Below, in pieces: positions 45,347 to 56,142 of a stretch of 64,000 nucleotides of DNA. The notes below the pieces were generated by a model. The model was not told the origin of the DNA. It saw only the letters and a program-made list of their open reading frames with translations, and ran no database searches. The stretch is from assembly GCF_900473935.1 (NCBI RefSeq), contig NZ_UCNN01000008.1, forward strand, positions 168,427 to 232,426, read 5' to 3'. The translations under genes were made by a program, and so were the position numbers. The stretch is from Synechococcus sp. UW105 (GTDB taxonomy: Bacteria; Cyanobacteriota; Cyanobacteriia; PCC-6307; Cyanobiaceae). Each line of letters opens with the position of its first letter. Position 1 is the first letter of the stretch.

Positions 45347-46046
45347 GGCAGGCGTGACCGCGGAGGATGCTGAAGTCTGCCCCCTGCCGCAAGCCCTTGT
45401 GACCCAAGAGGTGCACAGCGATCATCCGATCTTCACCGAAAGCATCCGACGCATTCGCCTGTTGCTCGGCGACACCGGTTTAGACCCTCTGCAGCAGCAG
45501 GTTTTGGAACGGCTTGTGCACAGCAGTGGGGATCCTTCTTTGGCTCCTTTGCTCCGGTTCAGTGCAGGGGCCTGCGACCAGGGCCTGGCAGCGCTTCAGG
45601 CCGGTGCGCTGATTCTCACCGACACGGCGATGGCAGCAGCGGCGGTGGCACCGATGGCCAAGCGCACGGGAGGGAATGCAGTCAATTCCTTACTGGATTG
45701 GGCCCCTTCCCAAGCACCGGAAGGGTCGACCCGCTCGGCCGCTGCGATGGCAGCCTGCTGGCCCGTGCTCTCTCGCCGTGCATTGGCAGAGGCCAGGCCA
45801 TTGCCGCTGTTGTTGGTGGGCAGTGCCCCGACTGCGCTGGAGCAACTGATGGACCAACTGTTGGAGGGTGCAGCTGCGCCCAGCCTGGTGATCGGGATGC
45901 CCGTTGGGTTTGTGGGCGTACCAGAAAGCAAACGTCGTTTGGCAGCCACGGACCTGCCCCAGATCCGGCTCGAAGGAACCCGTGGCGGTGCAGGCCTGGT
46001 GGCGGCAGCTTGCAATGCGTTGCTGCGGGCAGGAGCAAGCGCTTAG
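45345..46046 (+). CDS. cobH: Precorrin-8X methylmutase
   Basis: CobH/CbiC moves a methyl group from C11 to C12 to form hydrogenobyrinate or its cobalt form in corrin synthesis. The ATG at 45345 gives 233 residues; a GTG at 45399 (VTQEVHSDHPIFTES) would give 215 and avoid the overlap with holA, so the start is uncertain. The DHPIFTESIRRIRLLLG start, TDTAMAAAAV and IGMPVGFVGVPESKRRL motifs are typical. In the anaerobic pathway the same protein is called CbiC. It is convergent with mutS. Confidence 0.9.
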   Translation: MAGVTAEDAEVCPLPQALVTQEVHSDHPIFTESIRRIRLLLGDTGLDPLQQQVLERLVHSSGDPSLAPLLRFSAGACDQGLAALQAGALILTDTAMAAAAVAPMAKRTGGNAVNSLLDWAPSQAPEGSTRSAAAMAACWPVLSRRALAEARPLPLLLVGSAPTALEQLMDQLLEGAAAPSLVIGMPVGFVGVPESKRRLAATDLPQIRLEGTRGGAGLVAAACNALLRAGASA

Positions 46047-46069
46047 GCATTCGCTTTGGGGGAGGCAGT

Positions 46070-48862
46070 TCAGGCAGCGAGTTGATCCAGCACCTGCTGA
46101 GCCCTTTGCACCACCGGTGTGGGCACGCCCGCCAGTCGTGCTGCTTCGATGCCATAGCTGCGGCTGGCGCCTCCAGGGGCGACTTGATGCAGGAACAGGA
46201 GGTCTTCCCCGGTTTCTTTCACAAGGACCTGGTAATTGGCCACATTGCCCCGTTGATCCGCCAGGGCATTGAGTTCGTGGTAATGGGTGGCGAACACAGT
46301 CCTGGCTTGGAGTTCGCCAGCCAGGTGCTCACTCACGGCCCAGGCGATTGAGAGGCCATCGAAGGTGGCGGTGCCTCTCCCGATCTCGTCCAAAAGCACC
46401 AACGATCGTTCACTGGCGTGGTGGAGGATGTTGGCGGTTTCGGCCATTTCCACCATGAAGGTGGATTGGCCTGCTGCCAGATCATCAACGGCGCCAACAC
46501 GGGTGAAGATGCGGTCGGCGATACCGATGCAAGCCGACTGCGCCGGCACCCATCCACCCATTTGGGCAAGCAGCTGGATCAGACCGATCTGACGGAGATA
46601 GCAGCTCTTGCCGCTGGCATTGGGGCCGGTCAAAACCACCAGGTCGATGTCGCTTCCGAGCCCGATGTCGTTGGGTGTGAAGTGCTCTTCCACCAGCAGT
46701 TGTTCCACCACAGGATGGCGGCCGGCCTCCACGATCAGCGCGCGGCTGTCATTGATCTCAGGTGCGCACCAACCTTCGGTGGCGGCCACGTCCGCCAGGC
46801 TGCTGAGGGCATCCAAACCAGCAACGGCTCGGGCTGATCTTCGGATTGCTTCAGCGTGCTGGCCCACCTCCTCCCGCAGGGTGCAGAACAGTTCGTATTC
46901 GCGTTGAGCGCTGCGAGCTCTGAGCTGAAAGATGGTGCCTTCTCGTGCCTTTAGGTCGGGGGTGATGAAGCGTTCTTCGTTGGCCAGGGTTTGGCGGCGG
47001 ATCCAGTGGTCGGGCACGGACGTGGATTTGGCGCGGCTCACGGAGAGGAAGTAGCCAAAGGTGCGGTGATATTGCAGGCGCAGATTGGTGTTGCCGCTCA
47101 GCTGGCGTTCGAGAAGTTCCTGGTCCGCCAACCAGCTGTCCTGGTCGTCGAGCTGGTTGCGTAGCCCATCAAGGAGGGGGTCGACGCTGTCGTGGATCAG
47201 ACCACCCTCACTCAGGTTCAGAGGAGGGTTCTCCACGAGTTCGTGTCGGATCGTGCGAGCCAGGCTCTGGAGTTCGCGATCCGGTACCAGCAAGTGCTCG
47301 AGCCAGTGGGGGCCAGCGTTGAGGCGTTCGCTGATCAGTTCCGCTAGCAAGGGCAGCCGTTCGAGCCCATCAGCGATGGCGACGAGATCACGAGCGCCAG
47401 CCTGGCCGGCTCCAGCGCGCCCCGCCAGACGTTCAAGGTCTCCCATCGGCCGCAGCAAACGCCGCAGGGCCTGCCGCAGTGGCCGGTTCTCCACGAGGGT
47501 GCTGACGGTGGATTGACGTTGCTGGATGGCCTGCGTCTTCACCAACGGGGCTTCGAGCCAGCGGCGTAGACAGCGACTACCCATGGCGGTGAGGGTTCGG
47601 TCGATCGCCCAGAGCAGGGAGCCTTGAAATTGACCATCACGCTGGGTTGAGGTCAGTTCGAGGTTGCGTCGGGTTTGGGCATCCAGCACCAGTGCATCAC
47701 CGTTGAAGCGCAGGCTCGGTCGATCCAGTGGAGGCGCATTGAGGTCATCCTCTTCCAGCGGTCGGGTTTCGTTGAGATAGGCGAGCAGTCCTCCGGCAGC
47801 TCTTAAGGCCAGGGGGTGGTTCTGCAGACCGAGGCCATCAATGGTTGCGAGACGGTAGTGGCTGAGCAGTGCCTGCTCTGCTTCCGGGCGGCTGAAGGGG
47901 GTGCTGGCCATGGCCGTGAGCCGCTGTCGTTCCGGACACCAGGCCGGTCGGCCGTTGGCGCTGTCGTTTGGATTGAGCTCGTGTCCAGGTCCCCAAAGCA
48001 GTTCCGCCGCATCGAGCCGCGCCAGCTCTTGATGCAGTTCGCTGCTGCTTTCCATTTGCAGCAGCACCAGTTCTCCGGTACTCACATCGGCGCTGGCCAG
48101 GCCCCAACGAAAGGGTTGCTTGCCCTGTGCCGGTTCCACGACCACGGCGGCCAGCCAGTTGTTGCGGCGAGCGCTCAGCATGCCTTCTTCAAGCACTGTG
48201 CCTGGCGTGAGCACCCGTGTGATGTCACGCCGCAGCAAGGTGCCCTTCGCGCTGCCCTTTGCTGGCGCAGCCTCCAGTTGATCGCAGAGTGCCACGCTGC
48301 GCCCCTTGCGGATCAGATCGGAGCAGTAACGCTCGGCTGCGTGGTGGGGGATGCCCGCCATGGGCACCCGTCCGACACTTTTACCTGCTTCCTTCCCTGT
48401 GAGAGTGAGTTCCAGCAGGCGCGAGAGCTCGATCGCATCCTCGAAGAAGCATTCAAAGAAATCGCCGAGTCGATAGAGCAGCACCCGCTCCGGATGGGCT
48501 GCTTTCAGCTCAACGTAGTGGCGCAGCATTGGCGTGAGCTGCGCCGGCTCCACGAGACTGTGATGGCTCCAGGCGGGCAGGTCGTCGTCATTGCTTTCGA
48601 GCAGGCTGGTGTTTGCAGAGGGGTTGTCGTTGTCGGGCTGATCGTTGACACCGTCTTGTGCGGCTGTCGCGGTCTCCTCCGAGGCCTGACGCTGTCGAGG
48701 CCTTGCTTCGGCATCAGCGGTGAGGGCTGCGTCATTCAGCGGTGTGGTGCCGTCGCCATTGCCGTGTCGATCTGCCCTCCCGGTTGGCTGGGAGTTGTCC
48801 GGCCTTGCCGGCTCCGGATCCCCGAACAGATTGCCCTGCATGGCCAGATCCAGTTGGGGCAC
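46070..48862 (-). CDS. mutS: DNA mismatch repair protein MutS
   Basis: MutS recognises mismatches. The frame starts at GTG 48862 (or ATG 48841), giving 930 (or 923) residues. There is a poorly conserved N-terminal extension of about 100 residues, rich in Asp, Asn, Gln and Thr, which begins [12 protein letters not shown]. The mismatch-binding domain then starts ([15 protein letters not shown], with the Phe-x-Glu-type [10 protein letters not shown]). The ATPase has Walker [10 protein letters not shown] at about 745 and [16 protein letters not shown]. The protein ends at [14 protein letters not shown], so it lacks the E. coli-type C-terminal tetramer/clamp region. It faces psbZ divergently. Confidence 0.95.
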   Translation of the reverse strand: MPQLDLAMQGNLFGDPEPARPDNSQPTGRADRHGNGDGTTPLNDAALTADAEARPRQRQASEETATAAQDGVNDQPDNDNPSANTSLLESNDDDLPAWSHHSLVEPAQLTPMLRHYVELKAAHPERVLLYRLGDFFECFFEDAIELSRLLELTLTGKEAGKSVGRVPMAGIPHHAAERYCSDLIRKGRSVALCDQLEAAPAKGSAKGTLLRRDITRVLTPGTVLEEGMLSARRNNWLAAVVVEPAQGKQPFRWGLASADVSTGELVLLQMESSSELHQELARLDAAELLWGPGHELNPNDSANGRPAWCPERQRLTAMASTPFSRPEAEQALLSHYRLATIDGLGLQNHPLALRAAGGLLAYLNETRPLEEDDLNAPPLDRPSLRFNGDALVLDAQTRRNLELTSTQRDGQFQGSLLWAIDRTLTAMGSRCLRRWLEAPLVKTQAIQQRQSTVSTLVENRPLRQALRRLLRPMGDLERLAGRAGAGQAGARDLVAIADGLERLPLLAELISERLNAGPHWLEHLLVPDRELQSLARTIRHELVENPPLNLSEGGLIHDSVDPLLDGLRNQLDDQDSWLADQELLERQLSGNTNLRLQYHRTFGYFLSVSRAKSTSVPDHWIRRQTLANEERFITPDLKAREGTIFQLRARSAQREYELFCTLREEVGQHAEAIRRSARAVAGLDALSSLADVAATEGWCAPEINDSRALIVEAGRHPVVEQLLVEEHFTPNDIGLGSDIDLVVLTGPNASGKSCYLRQIGLIQLLAQMGGWVPAQSACIGIADRIFTRVGAVDDLAAGQSTFMVEMAETANILHHASERSLVLLDEIGRGTATFDGLSIAWAVSEHLAGELQARTVFATHYHELNALADQRGNVANYQVLVKETGEDLLFLHQVAPGGASRSYGIEAARLAGVPTPVVQRAQQVLDQLAA

Positions 48863-49005
48863 GGGGAGCGCTGGCGGGGGTTTGATCGTAAGGGTCTTGA
48901 TAGCGACTCTTCACCACAAGCTGTAAAGGTTGGCGCTGGTCATGCCGGGACCCTCGGCCCCCGCGTGGGAGAATCCCAACCACCGACCTGGCGTCGACTT
49001 ACTCC

Positions 49006-49194
49006 ATGCAGATCCTCAACACCCTCACCGTTCTGGCCCTGGTGGTGATGTCGTTCGCCATGATTGTGGCTGTGCCCGTCCTGTACGCCTCTAACGAGGA
49101 CAGTGGCAACTCCAATCGCCTGATTCTTCTCGGCGGCATCGCCTGGGTGGCCCTAGTGCTGCTCAATTGGGGTGTCAGTTTCTTTGTCGTCTGA
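49006..49194 (+). CDS. psbZ: Photosystem II protein PsbZ
   Basis: PsbZ (Ycf9) is a two-helix subunit at the periphery of photosystem II, near CP43. The 62-residue product has two membrane helices ([20 protein letters not shown] and [19 protein letters not shown]) joined by the conserved [12 protein letters not shown] loop. The length is standard. It is divergent from mutS and followed by ribH after a 74-bp gap that contains an inverted repeat. Confidence 0.95.
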   Translation: MQILNTLTVLALVVMSFAMIVAVPVLYASNEDSGNSNRLILLGGIAWVALVLLNWGVSFFVV

Positions 49195-49209
49195 CACACA
49201 GACATTGAT

Positions 49210-49254
49210 CTGATCGCACGTGGGTCTTCCACCGAGGTGGGAGCATGTGATCAG
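49210..49254. repeat. Inverted repeat between psbZ and ribH
   Basis: CTGATC at 49210-49215 pairs with GATCAG at 49249-49254, with further pairing of CA/TG inside. A second small hairpin, CCACC/GGTGG, sits in the middle. The whole 45 bp can fold into a stem-loop. It could be a weak terminator for psbZ, an RNA processing site, or a leader element for ribH; there is no good T-run. It does not match the FMN riboswitch pattern. Confidence 0.5.
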
Positions 49255-49268
49255 TTTCAGCCGGTCTC

Positions 49269-49745
49269 ATGGCCATTTTTGAGGGTCGCTTCACCGATGC
49301 GCAGAGCCTGCGCATCGGTGTTGTTGTGGCTCGTTTCAACGATCTGGTCACCAGCAAGCTGCTCAGTGGCTGTCTCGACTGCTTGTCCCGGCATGGTGTG
49401 GATGCGACCGATACCAGCTCCCAATTGGATGTGGCCTGGGTTCCGGGGTCTTTTGAACTGCCATTGGTGGCTCAAACAATGGCTCGCAGCGGCAGCTATG
49501 ACGTGCTGATCACTCTTGGAGCAGTGATTCGTGGCGACACCCCCCATTTCGATGTCGTCGTGGCTGAGGCCAGCAAGGGGGTGGCCTCAGTCGCGCGTGA
49601 TACGGCTGTGCCGGTGATCTTCGGGGTCCTTACCACAGACACCATGCAACAGGCCCTGGAACGGGCTGGGATCAAGAACAATCTTGGCTGGAGCTATGGC
49701 CTTGAGGCTCTGGAGATGGGCTCTCTGATGAAAGCTCTCGGTTGA
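49269..49745 (+). CDS. ribH: 6,7-dimethyl-8-ribityllumazine synthase
   Basis: RibH condenses the pyrimidinedione with dihydroxybutanone phosphate, the step before riboflavin. The 158-residue protein has [26 protein letters not shown] and the [14 protein letters not shown] motif. The late [16 protein letters not shown] is also canonical. It starts at ATG 49269 and is likely a separate transcript from psbZ. The tRNA-Gly gene follows 67 bp downstream. Confidence 0.97.
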   Translation: MAIFEGRFTDAQSLRIGVVVARFNDLVTSKLLSGCLDCLSRHGVDATDTSSQLDVAWVPGSFELPLVAQTMARSGSYDVLITLGAVIRGDTPHFDVVVAEASKGVASVARDTAVPVIFGVLTTDTMQQALERAGIKNNLGWSYGLEALEMGSLMKALG

Positions 49746-49812
49746 TTGACTGAGGGCACCTTGTTAGTGCATGCTTTCCAGGTCGCGAGGGACACAACCT
49801 CACGGCCGACTT

Positions 49813-49884
49813 GCGGATGTAGCTCAGTGGTAGAGCATCTCCTTGCCAAGGAGAGGGTCGAGAGTTCGAATCTCTTCATCCGCT
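49813..49884 (+). tRNA. tRNA-Gly (anticodon GCC)
   Basis: A 72-nt cloverleaf starts GCGGATG and ends CATCCGC plus a T discriminator. The D-loop is AGCTCAGTGGTAGAGC, the anticodon loop in TCTCCTTGCCAAGGAGA gives anticodon GCC, and the T-loop is TTCGAAT. The CCA is not encoded. It reads GGC and GGT glycine codons and follows ribH on the same strand. Confidence 0.97.
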
Positions 49885-49887
49885 TGC

Positions 49888-50343
49888 TTATTGCTTCCTG
49901 ATCAGTACTTGCTGGGGGGATGCATCATCAAATCCCAGCTGCTTGTAGAAGCCCGCGCTGTTCGTCGTCATGAGGTAGACACGTTCGGCGTTCCGGATCG
50001 CAGGGGCTGCGAGCAGGGCCTCGACCACCCGGCGCCCCAGTCCTCGCCCCTGCAAGTCTCCGGCAACCACCACGTCCCAGAGCACGGCGCGATGAATGCC
50101 GTCGCTATGGGCGCGGCCGAAGCCCACGATTCGCTTGCCACGCCACAGGCTGACGACCACCGTGCTGCCTGCCAGCATCTTCTTGAGGTCGCTCGTGGTG
50201 CGGTTCTCAGCCCAGAAGGCGTGCTTCTGGAAGAGCCGGCGCAACTTGATCAGGCCCCGGCTCGGACGCAGCCCGGGTCCCATGCCAAACCAGCGCAGGC
50301 CTGGGGCTCCAGGGGCATGTTCAACCAGGCGGATGCGTGCCAT
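49888..50343 (-). CDS. GNAT-family N-acetyltransferase
   Basis: The 151-residue protein has the GNAT acetyl-CoA motif A (VLWDVVVAGDLQGRGLGRRVVEALL, read in parts) with the Q/R-x-x-G-x-G/A turn in DLQGRGLGR. The C-terminal NSAGFYKQLGFDD motif is motif B-like. The substrate is unknown; a protein or small-molecule amine is expected. It follows the amidase gene by 21 bp on the same strand and ends 4 bp from the convergent tRNA-Gly. Confidence 0.85.
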   Translation of the reverse strand: MARIRLVEHAPGAPGLRWFGMGPGLRPSRGLIKLRRLFQKHAFWAENRTTSDLKKMLAGSTVVVSLWRGKRIVGFGRAHSDGIHRAVLWDVVVAGDLQGRGLGRRVVEALLAAPAIRNAERVYLMTTNSAGFYKQLGFDDASPQQVLIRKQ

Positions 50344-50364
50344 GGCATTGGATGTTGGTCTTCA

Positions 50365-51303
50365 TCATCCGCCTCTGCGTTCACCAAGGCTGAATGGTGA
50401 GAAGACAACGGAGATCCCGAACTCCTCGGCGAATTCCAGCACCCTGCACCAGGCCCTGTGGTGACCGTCTGATTCGTCTGCTGAGGGGCGAAGGATTCCG
50501 CGCAGGATCACGGGCGCCTGATGGCTCTGAAGCGTCATTTCGAACAGAGGCCAGCCCACATCGCTCTGAACCCCATCCTCCCGAAAGCTGGGCACCACAT
50601 CCAGGCTGCCAATCAGTACGCGCCGGAGGTTGCTGTCCCAGCTGAAGGCAATCCCGTAGCGCACCAGCAGATCTGCCGCCAAAGCCCAGGAGCGGCCTTC
50701 TGTATCGATGACGACGGGCAGAGCTTCGCCACGGGCCCGCATGCTGCTGGTTCGTTGGAACTGAAGTGGAGTCTTCTGTTCGATGACGCTCTCGTCCGGA
50801 TCGGGCTCGGGTGAAGCCTGCTTGTTGAGCAGGTTCTTGATCCGCTGACGCAGTTGATCGCCGCCATCGCTGCTGCCATTGGCTTCGAGCTGGAGTAAAT
50901 CCCAGCGTTCTCCAGTGCCGCCCCAGATCATGGGGCCATAGTTGTCGTGCAGGATCCGACCGTCGCGGTTGGAGGCTGCTTCGGCATGGGTCATCACCGT
51001 TTGGATGGTGATGTCTTCCGCCTGCCAGCCCCAGCTGCGGGCAATGGCTGCCGTTTCCGCGCACAATCCTTGCAATTGCGCCACAGTTGGCGGCTGGCTC
51101 CAGGGATCGGGCTGACCTCCCATGCAGGCGCAGGAGAGGGCAACGGAATTGTTGTTGCGACCCCATGTATGCGCTGGTAGATCAACGCTGTAGGCATGGA
51201 GGCGGTGCACCCGCCCATCACCATTGATGATGGAGTGGTAGTGGCCGCTTCGAACCCAGTCGTAGTGGGTTGCCGTCCAGTGGAGATAGATGGTGGCTCC
51301 CAT
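50365..51303 (-). CDS. N-acetylmuramoyl-L-alanine amidase-like protein
   Basis: The 312-residue protein opens with [20 protein letters not shown], the amidase_2/PGRP motif in which the first zinc histidine lies in [21 protein letters not shown] and [13 protein letters not shown] (second histidine) follow. After about residue 190 there is a separate, poorly known C-terminal domain with [17 protein letters not shown]. No signal peptide is visible, so it might act in the cytoplasm or be exported in another way. It lies upstream of the GNAT gene on the same strand and is divergent from secA. Confidence 0.82.
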   Translation of the reverse strand: MGATIYLHWTATHYDWVRSGHYHSIINGDGRVHRLHAYSVDLPAHTWGRNNNSVALSCACMGGQPDPWSQPPTVAQLQGLCAETAAIARSWGWQAEDITIQTVMTHAEAASNRDGRILHDNYGPMIWGGTGERWDLLQLEANGSSDGGDQLRQRIKNLLNKQASPEPDPDESVIEQKTPLQFQRTSSMRARGEALPVVIDTEGRSWALAADLLVRYGIAFSWDSNLRRVLIGSLDVVPSFREDGVQSDVGWPLFEMTLQSHQAPVILRGILRPSADESDGHHRAWCRVLEFAEEFGISVVFSPFSLGERRGG

Positions 51304-51405
51304 GTTGTCTGCTTAGCCAGGTGTTTTGAAGCGTGCTGTTTTGCAGAGCTGGCGGGCGAGTCGCGTGTTCTCAGTAGGCTGGCCCCCAGACGATCCGCTG
51401 CATCC

Positions 51406-54255
51406 ATGCTCAAGCTCCTGCTGGGTGATCCCAATGCCCGCAAGCTGAAGCGCTACCAGCCGATCGTCTCTGACATCAATCTGCTGGAGGAGGAGATTGC
51501 TCCTCTCAGTGATGACGACCTGCGCCGTCGCACGGCTGACTTCCGTCAGAAGCTGGAGAACGCCGGCTCGCTTCAGAAACAGCGGCCCCTTCTTGATGAA
51601 CTTCTGCCGGAGGCTTTCGCGGTTGTGCGTGAAGCCGGGAAGCGGGTGCTGGGCATGCGTCACTTCGATGTGCAGATGATCGGGGGCATGGTTCTGCATG
51701 AGGGTCAGATCGCCGAGATGAAGACCGGTGAGGGCAAGACCTTGGTGGCCACGTTGCCCAGTTACCTCAATGCACTCACCGGCCGCGGCGTTCATGTCGT
51801 CACCGTGAACGACTATCTGGCTCGGCGTGACGCGGAGTGGATGGGCCAGGTGCATCGTTTCTTGGGCCTTTCGGTGGGTCTGATCCAGCAGGACATGGAT
51901 CCCGCCACCCGGCGCAAAAACTATGGATGTGACATCACCTATGCGACCAATTCAGAACTGGGGTTTGATTACCTTCGCGACAACATGGCCAATGACATCA
52001 GCGAGGTGGTGCAGCGCGAGTTCCAGTACTGCGTGATTGATGAGGTTGATTCGATCCTGATCGATGAGGCCCGCACGCCTCTGATTATTTCCGGTCAGGT
52101 GGAAAGACCTCAGGAGAAATACCAGCAGGCGGCGCAGGTGGCAGATACTCTCGAGCGTGCGGCCGAAATGGGGAAGGACGGCATCGATCCCGAAGGGGAT
52201 TACGAGGTGGATGAGAAACAGCGCAGTTGCACCCTTACCGATGAAGGTTTTTCAAAGGCAGAGAAACTACTTGGTGTGAGTGATCTTTATGACCCTCAAG
52301 ATCCCTGGGCGCATTACATTACGAATGCGCTGAAGGCAAAGGATTTGTTCGTCCGCGATGTGAACTACATCGTGCGTGATGGCGAAGCCGTGATTGTTGA
52401 TGAATTCACCGGCAGGGTGATGCCTGGTCGACGCTGGAGTGATGGGCAGCACCAGGCGATCGAAGCTAAAGAGAGCCTGCAGATCCAGCCGGAAACACAG
52501 ACGCTGGCTTCGATTACCTACCAAAACTTCTTTTTGCTTTACCCCCGCTTAGCCGGGATGACAGGGACGGCCAAGACTGAGGAAGTGGAGTTCGAGAAGA
52601 CTTACAAACTCGAGACCACGATTGTGCCCACCAATCGAGTGCGAGCCCGCCGTGATCTAGCCGATCAGGTTTACAAAACTGAAACCGCTAAATGGCGAGC
52701 GGTGGCGAAAGAGACCGCTCAGATCCACCACGATGGCCGGCCGGTCCTGGTAGGTACCACCAGCGTCGAAAAGAGCGAGCTGCTCAGCACCCTGTTGGCC
52801 GAGGAATCCATTCCTCACAACCTGCTCAACGCCAAGCCAGAAAACGTGGAGCGGGAGGCTGAGATCGTGGCGCAGGCCGGCCGCTCCGGTGCTGTGACGA
52901 TCGCCACCAACATGGCGGGCCGCGGTACCGACATCATTCTCGGTGGAAACAGTGACTACATGGCACGCCTGAAGCTGCGAGAGGTGCTCTTGCCCAGGCT
53001 GGTGAAGCCGGAGGAGGGTCATCGCCCACCTGTGCCTCTCCAGCGCAGTCAAGAGGCTTCTGGGTTTGCGGCTAAGGCAGCGCCTTCCTCAGGGCCCCAC
53101 GGCAGCGCACCGAGCGAAGCCAGGGCCATCGGCAGCCTGTATCCCTGTCAACTCAGTGATGACACGGACCAGGCGCTGGCTGATCTTGCTCGTGATCTGA
53201 TCAAGGCCTGGGGTGATCGTGCCCTCAGCGTGATTGAGCTGGAGGATCGCATTGCCACGGCGGCAGAGAAGGCTCCTACTGAGGATGAGCAGATTGCCGC
53301 TTTGCGGTTGGCGATTGGCCGAGTGAAGGCGGAATACGACGAGGTGGTCAAACAGGAAGAGGCTCGTGTGCGTGAGGCGGGTGGTCTCCATGTCATCGGC
53401 ACTGAACGGCATGAATCCCGTCGTGTCGATAACCAGCTACGAGGTCGAGCCGGCCGCCAGGGGGACCCCGGCAGCACTCGCTTTTTCCTGTCGCTTGGCG
53501 ACAACTTGCTGCGCATCTTTGGTGGTGACCGGGTCGCTGGACTGATGAATGCCTTCCGCGTCGAGGAGGACATGCCGATTGAGTCGGGGATGTTGACCCG
53601 CTCTCTGGAAGGTGCGCAAAAGAAGGTGGAAACGTATTACTACGACATCCGTAAGCAGGTCTTTGAGTACGACGAAGTGATGAACAATCAGCGCCGGGCT
53701 GTCTACACCGAACGGCGCCGCGTGCTCGAGGGGCGTGAGCTTAAGAAGCAGGTGATTGGCTATGGAGAGCGCACGATGAATGAAATCGTTGAGGCCTATG
53801 TGAACCCCGATCTCCCGCCTGAGGAGTGGGATCTTGGTCAGCTGGTGGGCAAGGTTCAGGAGTTTGTCTATCTGCTTGAGGATCTAAAGCCCGATCAACT
53901 CAGTGGTCTCTCCATGGATGACCTCAAGGCATTTCTGCAGGAGCAGCTACGCAACGCCTACGACCTCAAGGAGGGCCAGATTGAACAAGAACGCCCAGGC
54001 CTCATGCGCGAAGCTGAGCGTTTCTTCATTCTCCAGCAGATCGATACCCTCTGGCGGGAGCATCTCCAAGCGATGGATGCGCTGCGCGAATCGGTTGGCC
54101 TGCGCGGTTATGGCCAGAAAGATCCCCTGATCGAATACAAGAATGAGGGCTATGACATGTTCCTGGAGATGATGACCAACATGCGCCGCAACGTGATTTA
54201 TTCGATGTTCATGTTCCAGCCAGCTCCTGCGGCTCAGCAGACAGCAAGCGCCTGA
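51406..54255 (+). CDS. secA: Preprotein translocase ATPase SecA
   Basis: SecA drives proteins through SecYEG. The start is ATG 51406 ([19 protein letters not shown]), giving 949 residues; the frame opens upstream without family similarity. Walker A MKTGEGKT is at about 105-112, and helicase motifs [11 protein letters not shown] and [10 protein letters not shown] follow. An insertion at about 541-578 ([16 protein letters not shown]) is of the cyanobacterial type. The C-terminus ends [11 protein letters not shown] and lacks the cysteine-rich SecB-binding tail. The protein is otherwise complete. Confidence 0.97.
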   Translation: MLKLLLGDPNARKLKRYQPIVSDINLLEEEIAPLSDDDLRRRTADFRQKLENAGSLQKQRPLLDELLPEAFAVVREAGKRVLGMRHFDVQMIGGMVLHEGQIAEMKTGEGKTLVATLPSYLNALTGRGVHVVTVNDYLARRDAEWMGQVHRFLGLSVGLIQQDMDPATRRKNYGCDITYATNSELGFDYLRDNMANDISEVVQREFQYCVIDEVDSILIDEARTPLIISGQVERPQEKYQQAAQVADTLERAAEMGKDGIDPEGDYEVDEKQRSCTLTDEGFSKAEKLLGVSDLYDPQDPWAHYITNALKAKDLFVRDVNYIVRDGEAVIVDEFTGRVMPGRRWSDGQHQAIEAKESLQIQPETQTLASITYQNFFLLYPRLAGMTGTAKTEEVEFEKTYKLETTIVPTNRVRARRDLADQVYKTETAKWRAVAKETAQIHHDGRPVLVGTTSVEKSELLSTLLAEESIPHNLLNAKPENVEREAEIVAQAGRSGAVTIATNMAGRGTDIILGGNSDYMARLKLREVLLPRLVKPEEGHRPPVPLQRSQEASGFAAKAAPSSGPHGSAPSEARAIGSLYPCQLSDDTDQALADLARDLIKAWGDRALSVIELEDRIATAAEKAPTEDEQIAALRLAIGRVKAEYDEVVKQEEARVREAGGLHVIGTERHESRRVDNQLRGRAGRQGDPGSTRFFLSLGDNLLRIFGGDRVAGLMNAFRVEEDMPIESGMLTRSLEGAQKKVETYYYDIRKQVFEYDEVMNNQRRAVYTERRRVLEGRELKKQVIGYGERTMNEIVEAYVNPDLPPEEWDLGQLVGKVQEFVYLLEDLKPDQLSGLSMDDLKAFLQEQLRNAYDLKEGQIEQERPGLMREAERFFILQQIDTLWREHLQAMDALRESVGLRGYGQKDPLIEYKNEGYDMFLEMMTNMRRNVIYSMFMFQPAPAAQQTASA

Positions 54256-54266
54256 TTGTCTCTGGG

Positions 54267-55004
54267 TCAGTCCCCCAAGAACTCGAGGATCTCTCGGTCC
54301 TTGAGGTTCTGAGATTTGCCACTACGCACCTCACTGATCGGCCGTCCCGCTGCGACGGCCTTGAGGCAGGCCTGCAGGGTGCCCACCTGGCTCTCCAGTT
54401 GATCGATTCGCTCCATCAGGTTGCGAATGACGTTGGCCTCGGCATCTGGCAAGGCGGAGTGGGCCAGCGGGTTGATCCGCACTCCACTCTGGTGAATCAC
54501 CCTGCCGGGAATCCCGACCACGGTGGAATCGGCCTCCACGTCGCGCACTACCACCGAGCCTGCTCCAATGCGGGTGTTGGTGCCGATCTTCAGAGCCCCC
54601 AGCACCTTGGCACCGGCTCCCACCACCACATTGCTGGCGAGGGTGGGGTGACGTTTGCCGCTTTCCTTGCCTGTTCCTCCCAGGGTCACTCCCTGGTACA
54701 GCAGGCAGTGGTCTCCCACCTCGGCGGTTTCGCCGATCACCACCCCCATGCCGTGGTCGATAAACACGCCGCTGCCGATGCGGGCACCGGGGTGAATTTC
54801 GATACCGGTCAGGCCCCGGCTTAGCTGGCTCAGCAGCCGAGCTGGAAGTTTGAGGGGTAGGCGGGAGTGCCACAGCCGGTGGCTGAGACGGTGGACTGTG
54901 ATGGCCTGAAAGCCCGGATAGCAGAGCAGGATCTCTAGAGCGCCTCGTGCCGCAGGGTCCCGCTCACGGATGAGGGCCATGTCAGCTCGGATCTGCTTGA
55001 ACAT
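54267..55004 (-). CDS. cysE: Serine O-acetyltransferase
   Basis: CysE makes O-acetylserine for cysteine synthesis. The 245-residue product has the left-handed beta-helix hexapeptide repeats ([42 protein letters not shown], in parts). The catalytic [13 protein letters not shown] motif and [10 protein letters not shown] are present. The C-terminal helix ([19 protein letters not shown]) is longer than the usual tail and could be a coiled coil. It follows the GntR-type gene on the same strand. Confidence 0.93.
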   Translation of the reverse strand: MFKQIRADMALIRERDPAARGALEILLCYPGFQAITVHRLSHRLWHSRLPLKLPARLLSQLSRGLTGIEIHPGARIGSGVFIDHGMGVVIGETAEVGDHCLLYQGVTLGGTGKESGKRHPTLASNVVVGAGAKVLGALKIGTNTRIGAGSVVVRDVEADSTVVGIPGRVIHQSGVRINPLAHSALPDAEANVIRNLMERIDQLESQVGTLQACLKAVAAGRPISEVRSGKSQNLKDREILEFLGD

Positions 55005-55073
55005 GGCCTTGTCAGTTTGGACGCTTGCCTGGTGCAGGCATCATCACCTGTCAGGGGTGCGGGCTGTGGTCTT

Positions 55074-56063
55074 TCAGTTGGTCTGCAGACCGATCTCTTT
55101 GCGCAGCAGTTCGATCGTGTCGCTGCTCAGGTAGCTCTCAGCGCAGTGCACTTGGGGCATGCGCATCAGCTGGGACCGGTTCTGGCGCAGGCTCTGTTCC
55201 ACGAGGGGCAGGCTTGGCCGATCGCAGAGCACATGGCTGGAGGCTCGCAACAGTGCCAGTAGCCGGCTACCCACGTCTGGAGTTGCGGTCATTAACAGCA
55301 GTTCATTGCCACGCATGCTGTGCAAGATCACCTCGGCGGCACGCAGGATGCCCGGGCTGATGCTCACCAGGCCCACGCAGCTTCCGGCTCTGAGTTCCTT
55401 GAGCAGATTGAGTTCTTCACGGAAGTCGTTCAGATCCACTGCCACCGCGCGCACGCCGTGACGTTTGGCCAGCTCCTCGATCGGCTGCAGGAAGTAGCGG
55501 CTTGTCACCACGGTGCCATTGCTGGCGCTCTCCAGAACACTCTCGAGCTCCTCCATCGGCACCACCTCAACGGGCACATCCAGGCTTGGCTCGAGTTCTT
55601 CAGCAATCAGCATGGAGGCACCGATATCCTCCCTCGGAGTGCTCACCAGCACCCGCGCGCCGCAGCGCAGTCTCCAGTCGATCTCGCGCGTGAGCAGTTC
55701 CCGGGTCTGCTGCAGGGTGCAGCCGGCATTGAGGAGTCCGTCAACGCATTTGCGCACCTCGCGGTCGAGATCTGTCACCCCACGGTTGCGGATGTGCACA
55801 GGGGTGCGCACTTCTCGGGGTTTTTGCTGGTCACGCACGTAAATGCCAGACCCGGCCATCGCTTCCACCACGCCGTCGGTTTCCAGCTGGCGATAGACCT
55901 TGCTGATGGTGTTGCGATGCAGACCGGTCTGCATCGCGAGCTGGCGGGTGCTGGGTAGCCGGTGGCCTGGCGGGTAGTGCCGGGCGGCGATCGCGAAGCA
56001 GATCTGGTTGTAAAGCTGGGTCGAAGCCGGAATGTCGCTTTCCTGCTGAATGTGGAATCGCAC
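55074..56063 (-). CDS. GntR-family transcriptional regulator
   Basis: The 329-residue protein has an N-terminal winged-helix DNA-binding domain of the GntR type (PASTQLYNQICFAIAARHYPPGHRLPSTRQLAMQTGLHRNTI, read in parts). The C-terminal domain of about 220 residues is not the common FadR or UTRA type; it has ARVLVSTPREDIGASMLIAEELE and CVGLVSISPGILRAAEVIL. It may bind a small metabolite. The gene is upstream of cysE on the same strand (69-bp gap), so a role in sulfur or amino acid metabolism is possible but unproven. It is divergent from the hydrolase gene. Confidence 0.85.
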   Translation of the reverse strand: MRFHIQQESDIPASTQLYNQICFAIAARHYPPGHRLPSTRQLAMQTGLHRNTISKVYRQLETDGVVEAMAGSGIYVRDQQKPREVRTPVHIRNRGVTDLDREVRKCVDGLLNAGCTLQQTRELLTREIDWRLRCGARVLVSTPREDIGASMLIAEELEPSLDVPVEVVPMEELESVLESASNGTVVTSRYFLQPIEELAKRHGVRAVAVDLNDFREELNLLKELRAGSCVGLVSISPGILRAAEVILHSMRGNELLLMTATPDVGSRLLALLRASSHVLCDRPSLPLVEQSLRQNRSQLMRMPQVHCAESYLSSDTIELLRKEIGLQTN

Positions 56064-56142
56064 GCCGGTGGACCGGATCGAATTGCGGCCACCCTAAGAA
56101 GTGATCGTCCTGGTGACAATTGGTTGGGTGGTCAGTGTCCTG

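Noticed and set aside
47816..49048. A 410-codon plus-strand ORF antisense to mutS
   Set aside because: It runs opposite to the mutS coding region and crosses the psbZ start. Its translation has no recognisable domain.
49195..49268. An FMN riboswitch upstream of ribH
   Set aside because: The conserved FMN-aptamer pattern is absent; only the inverted repeat is seen.
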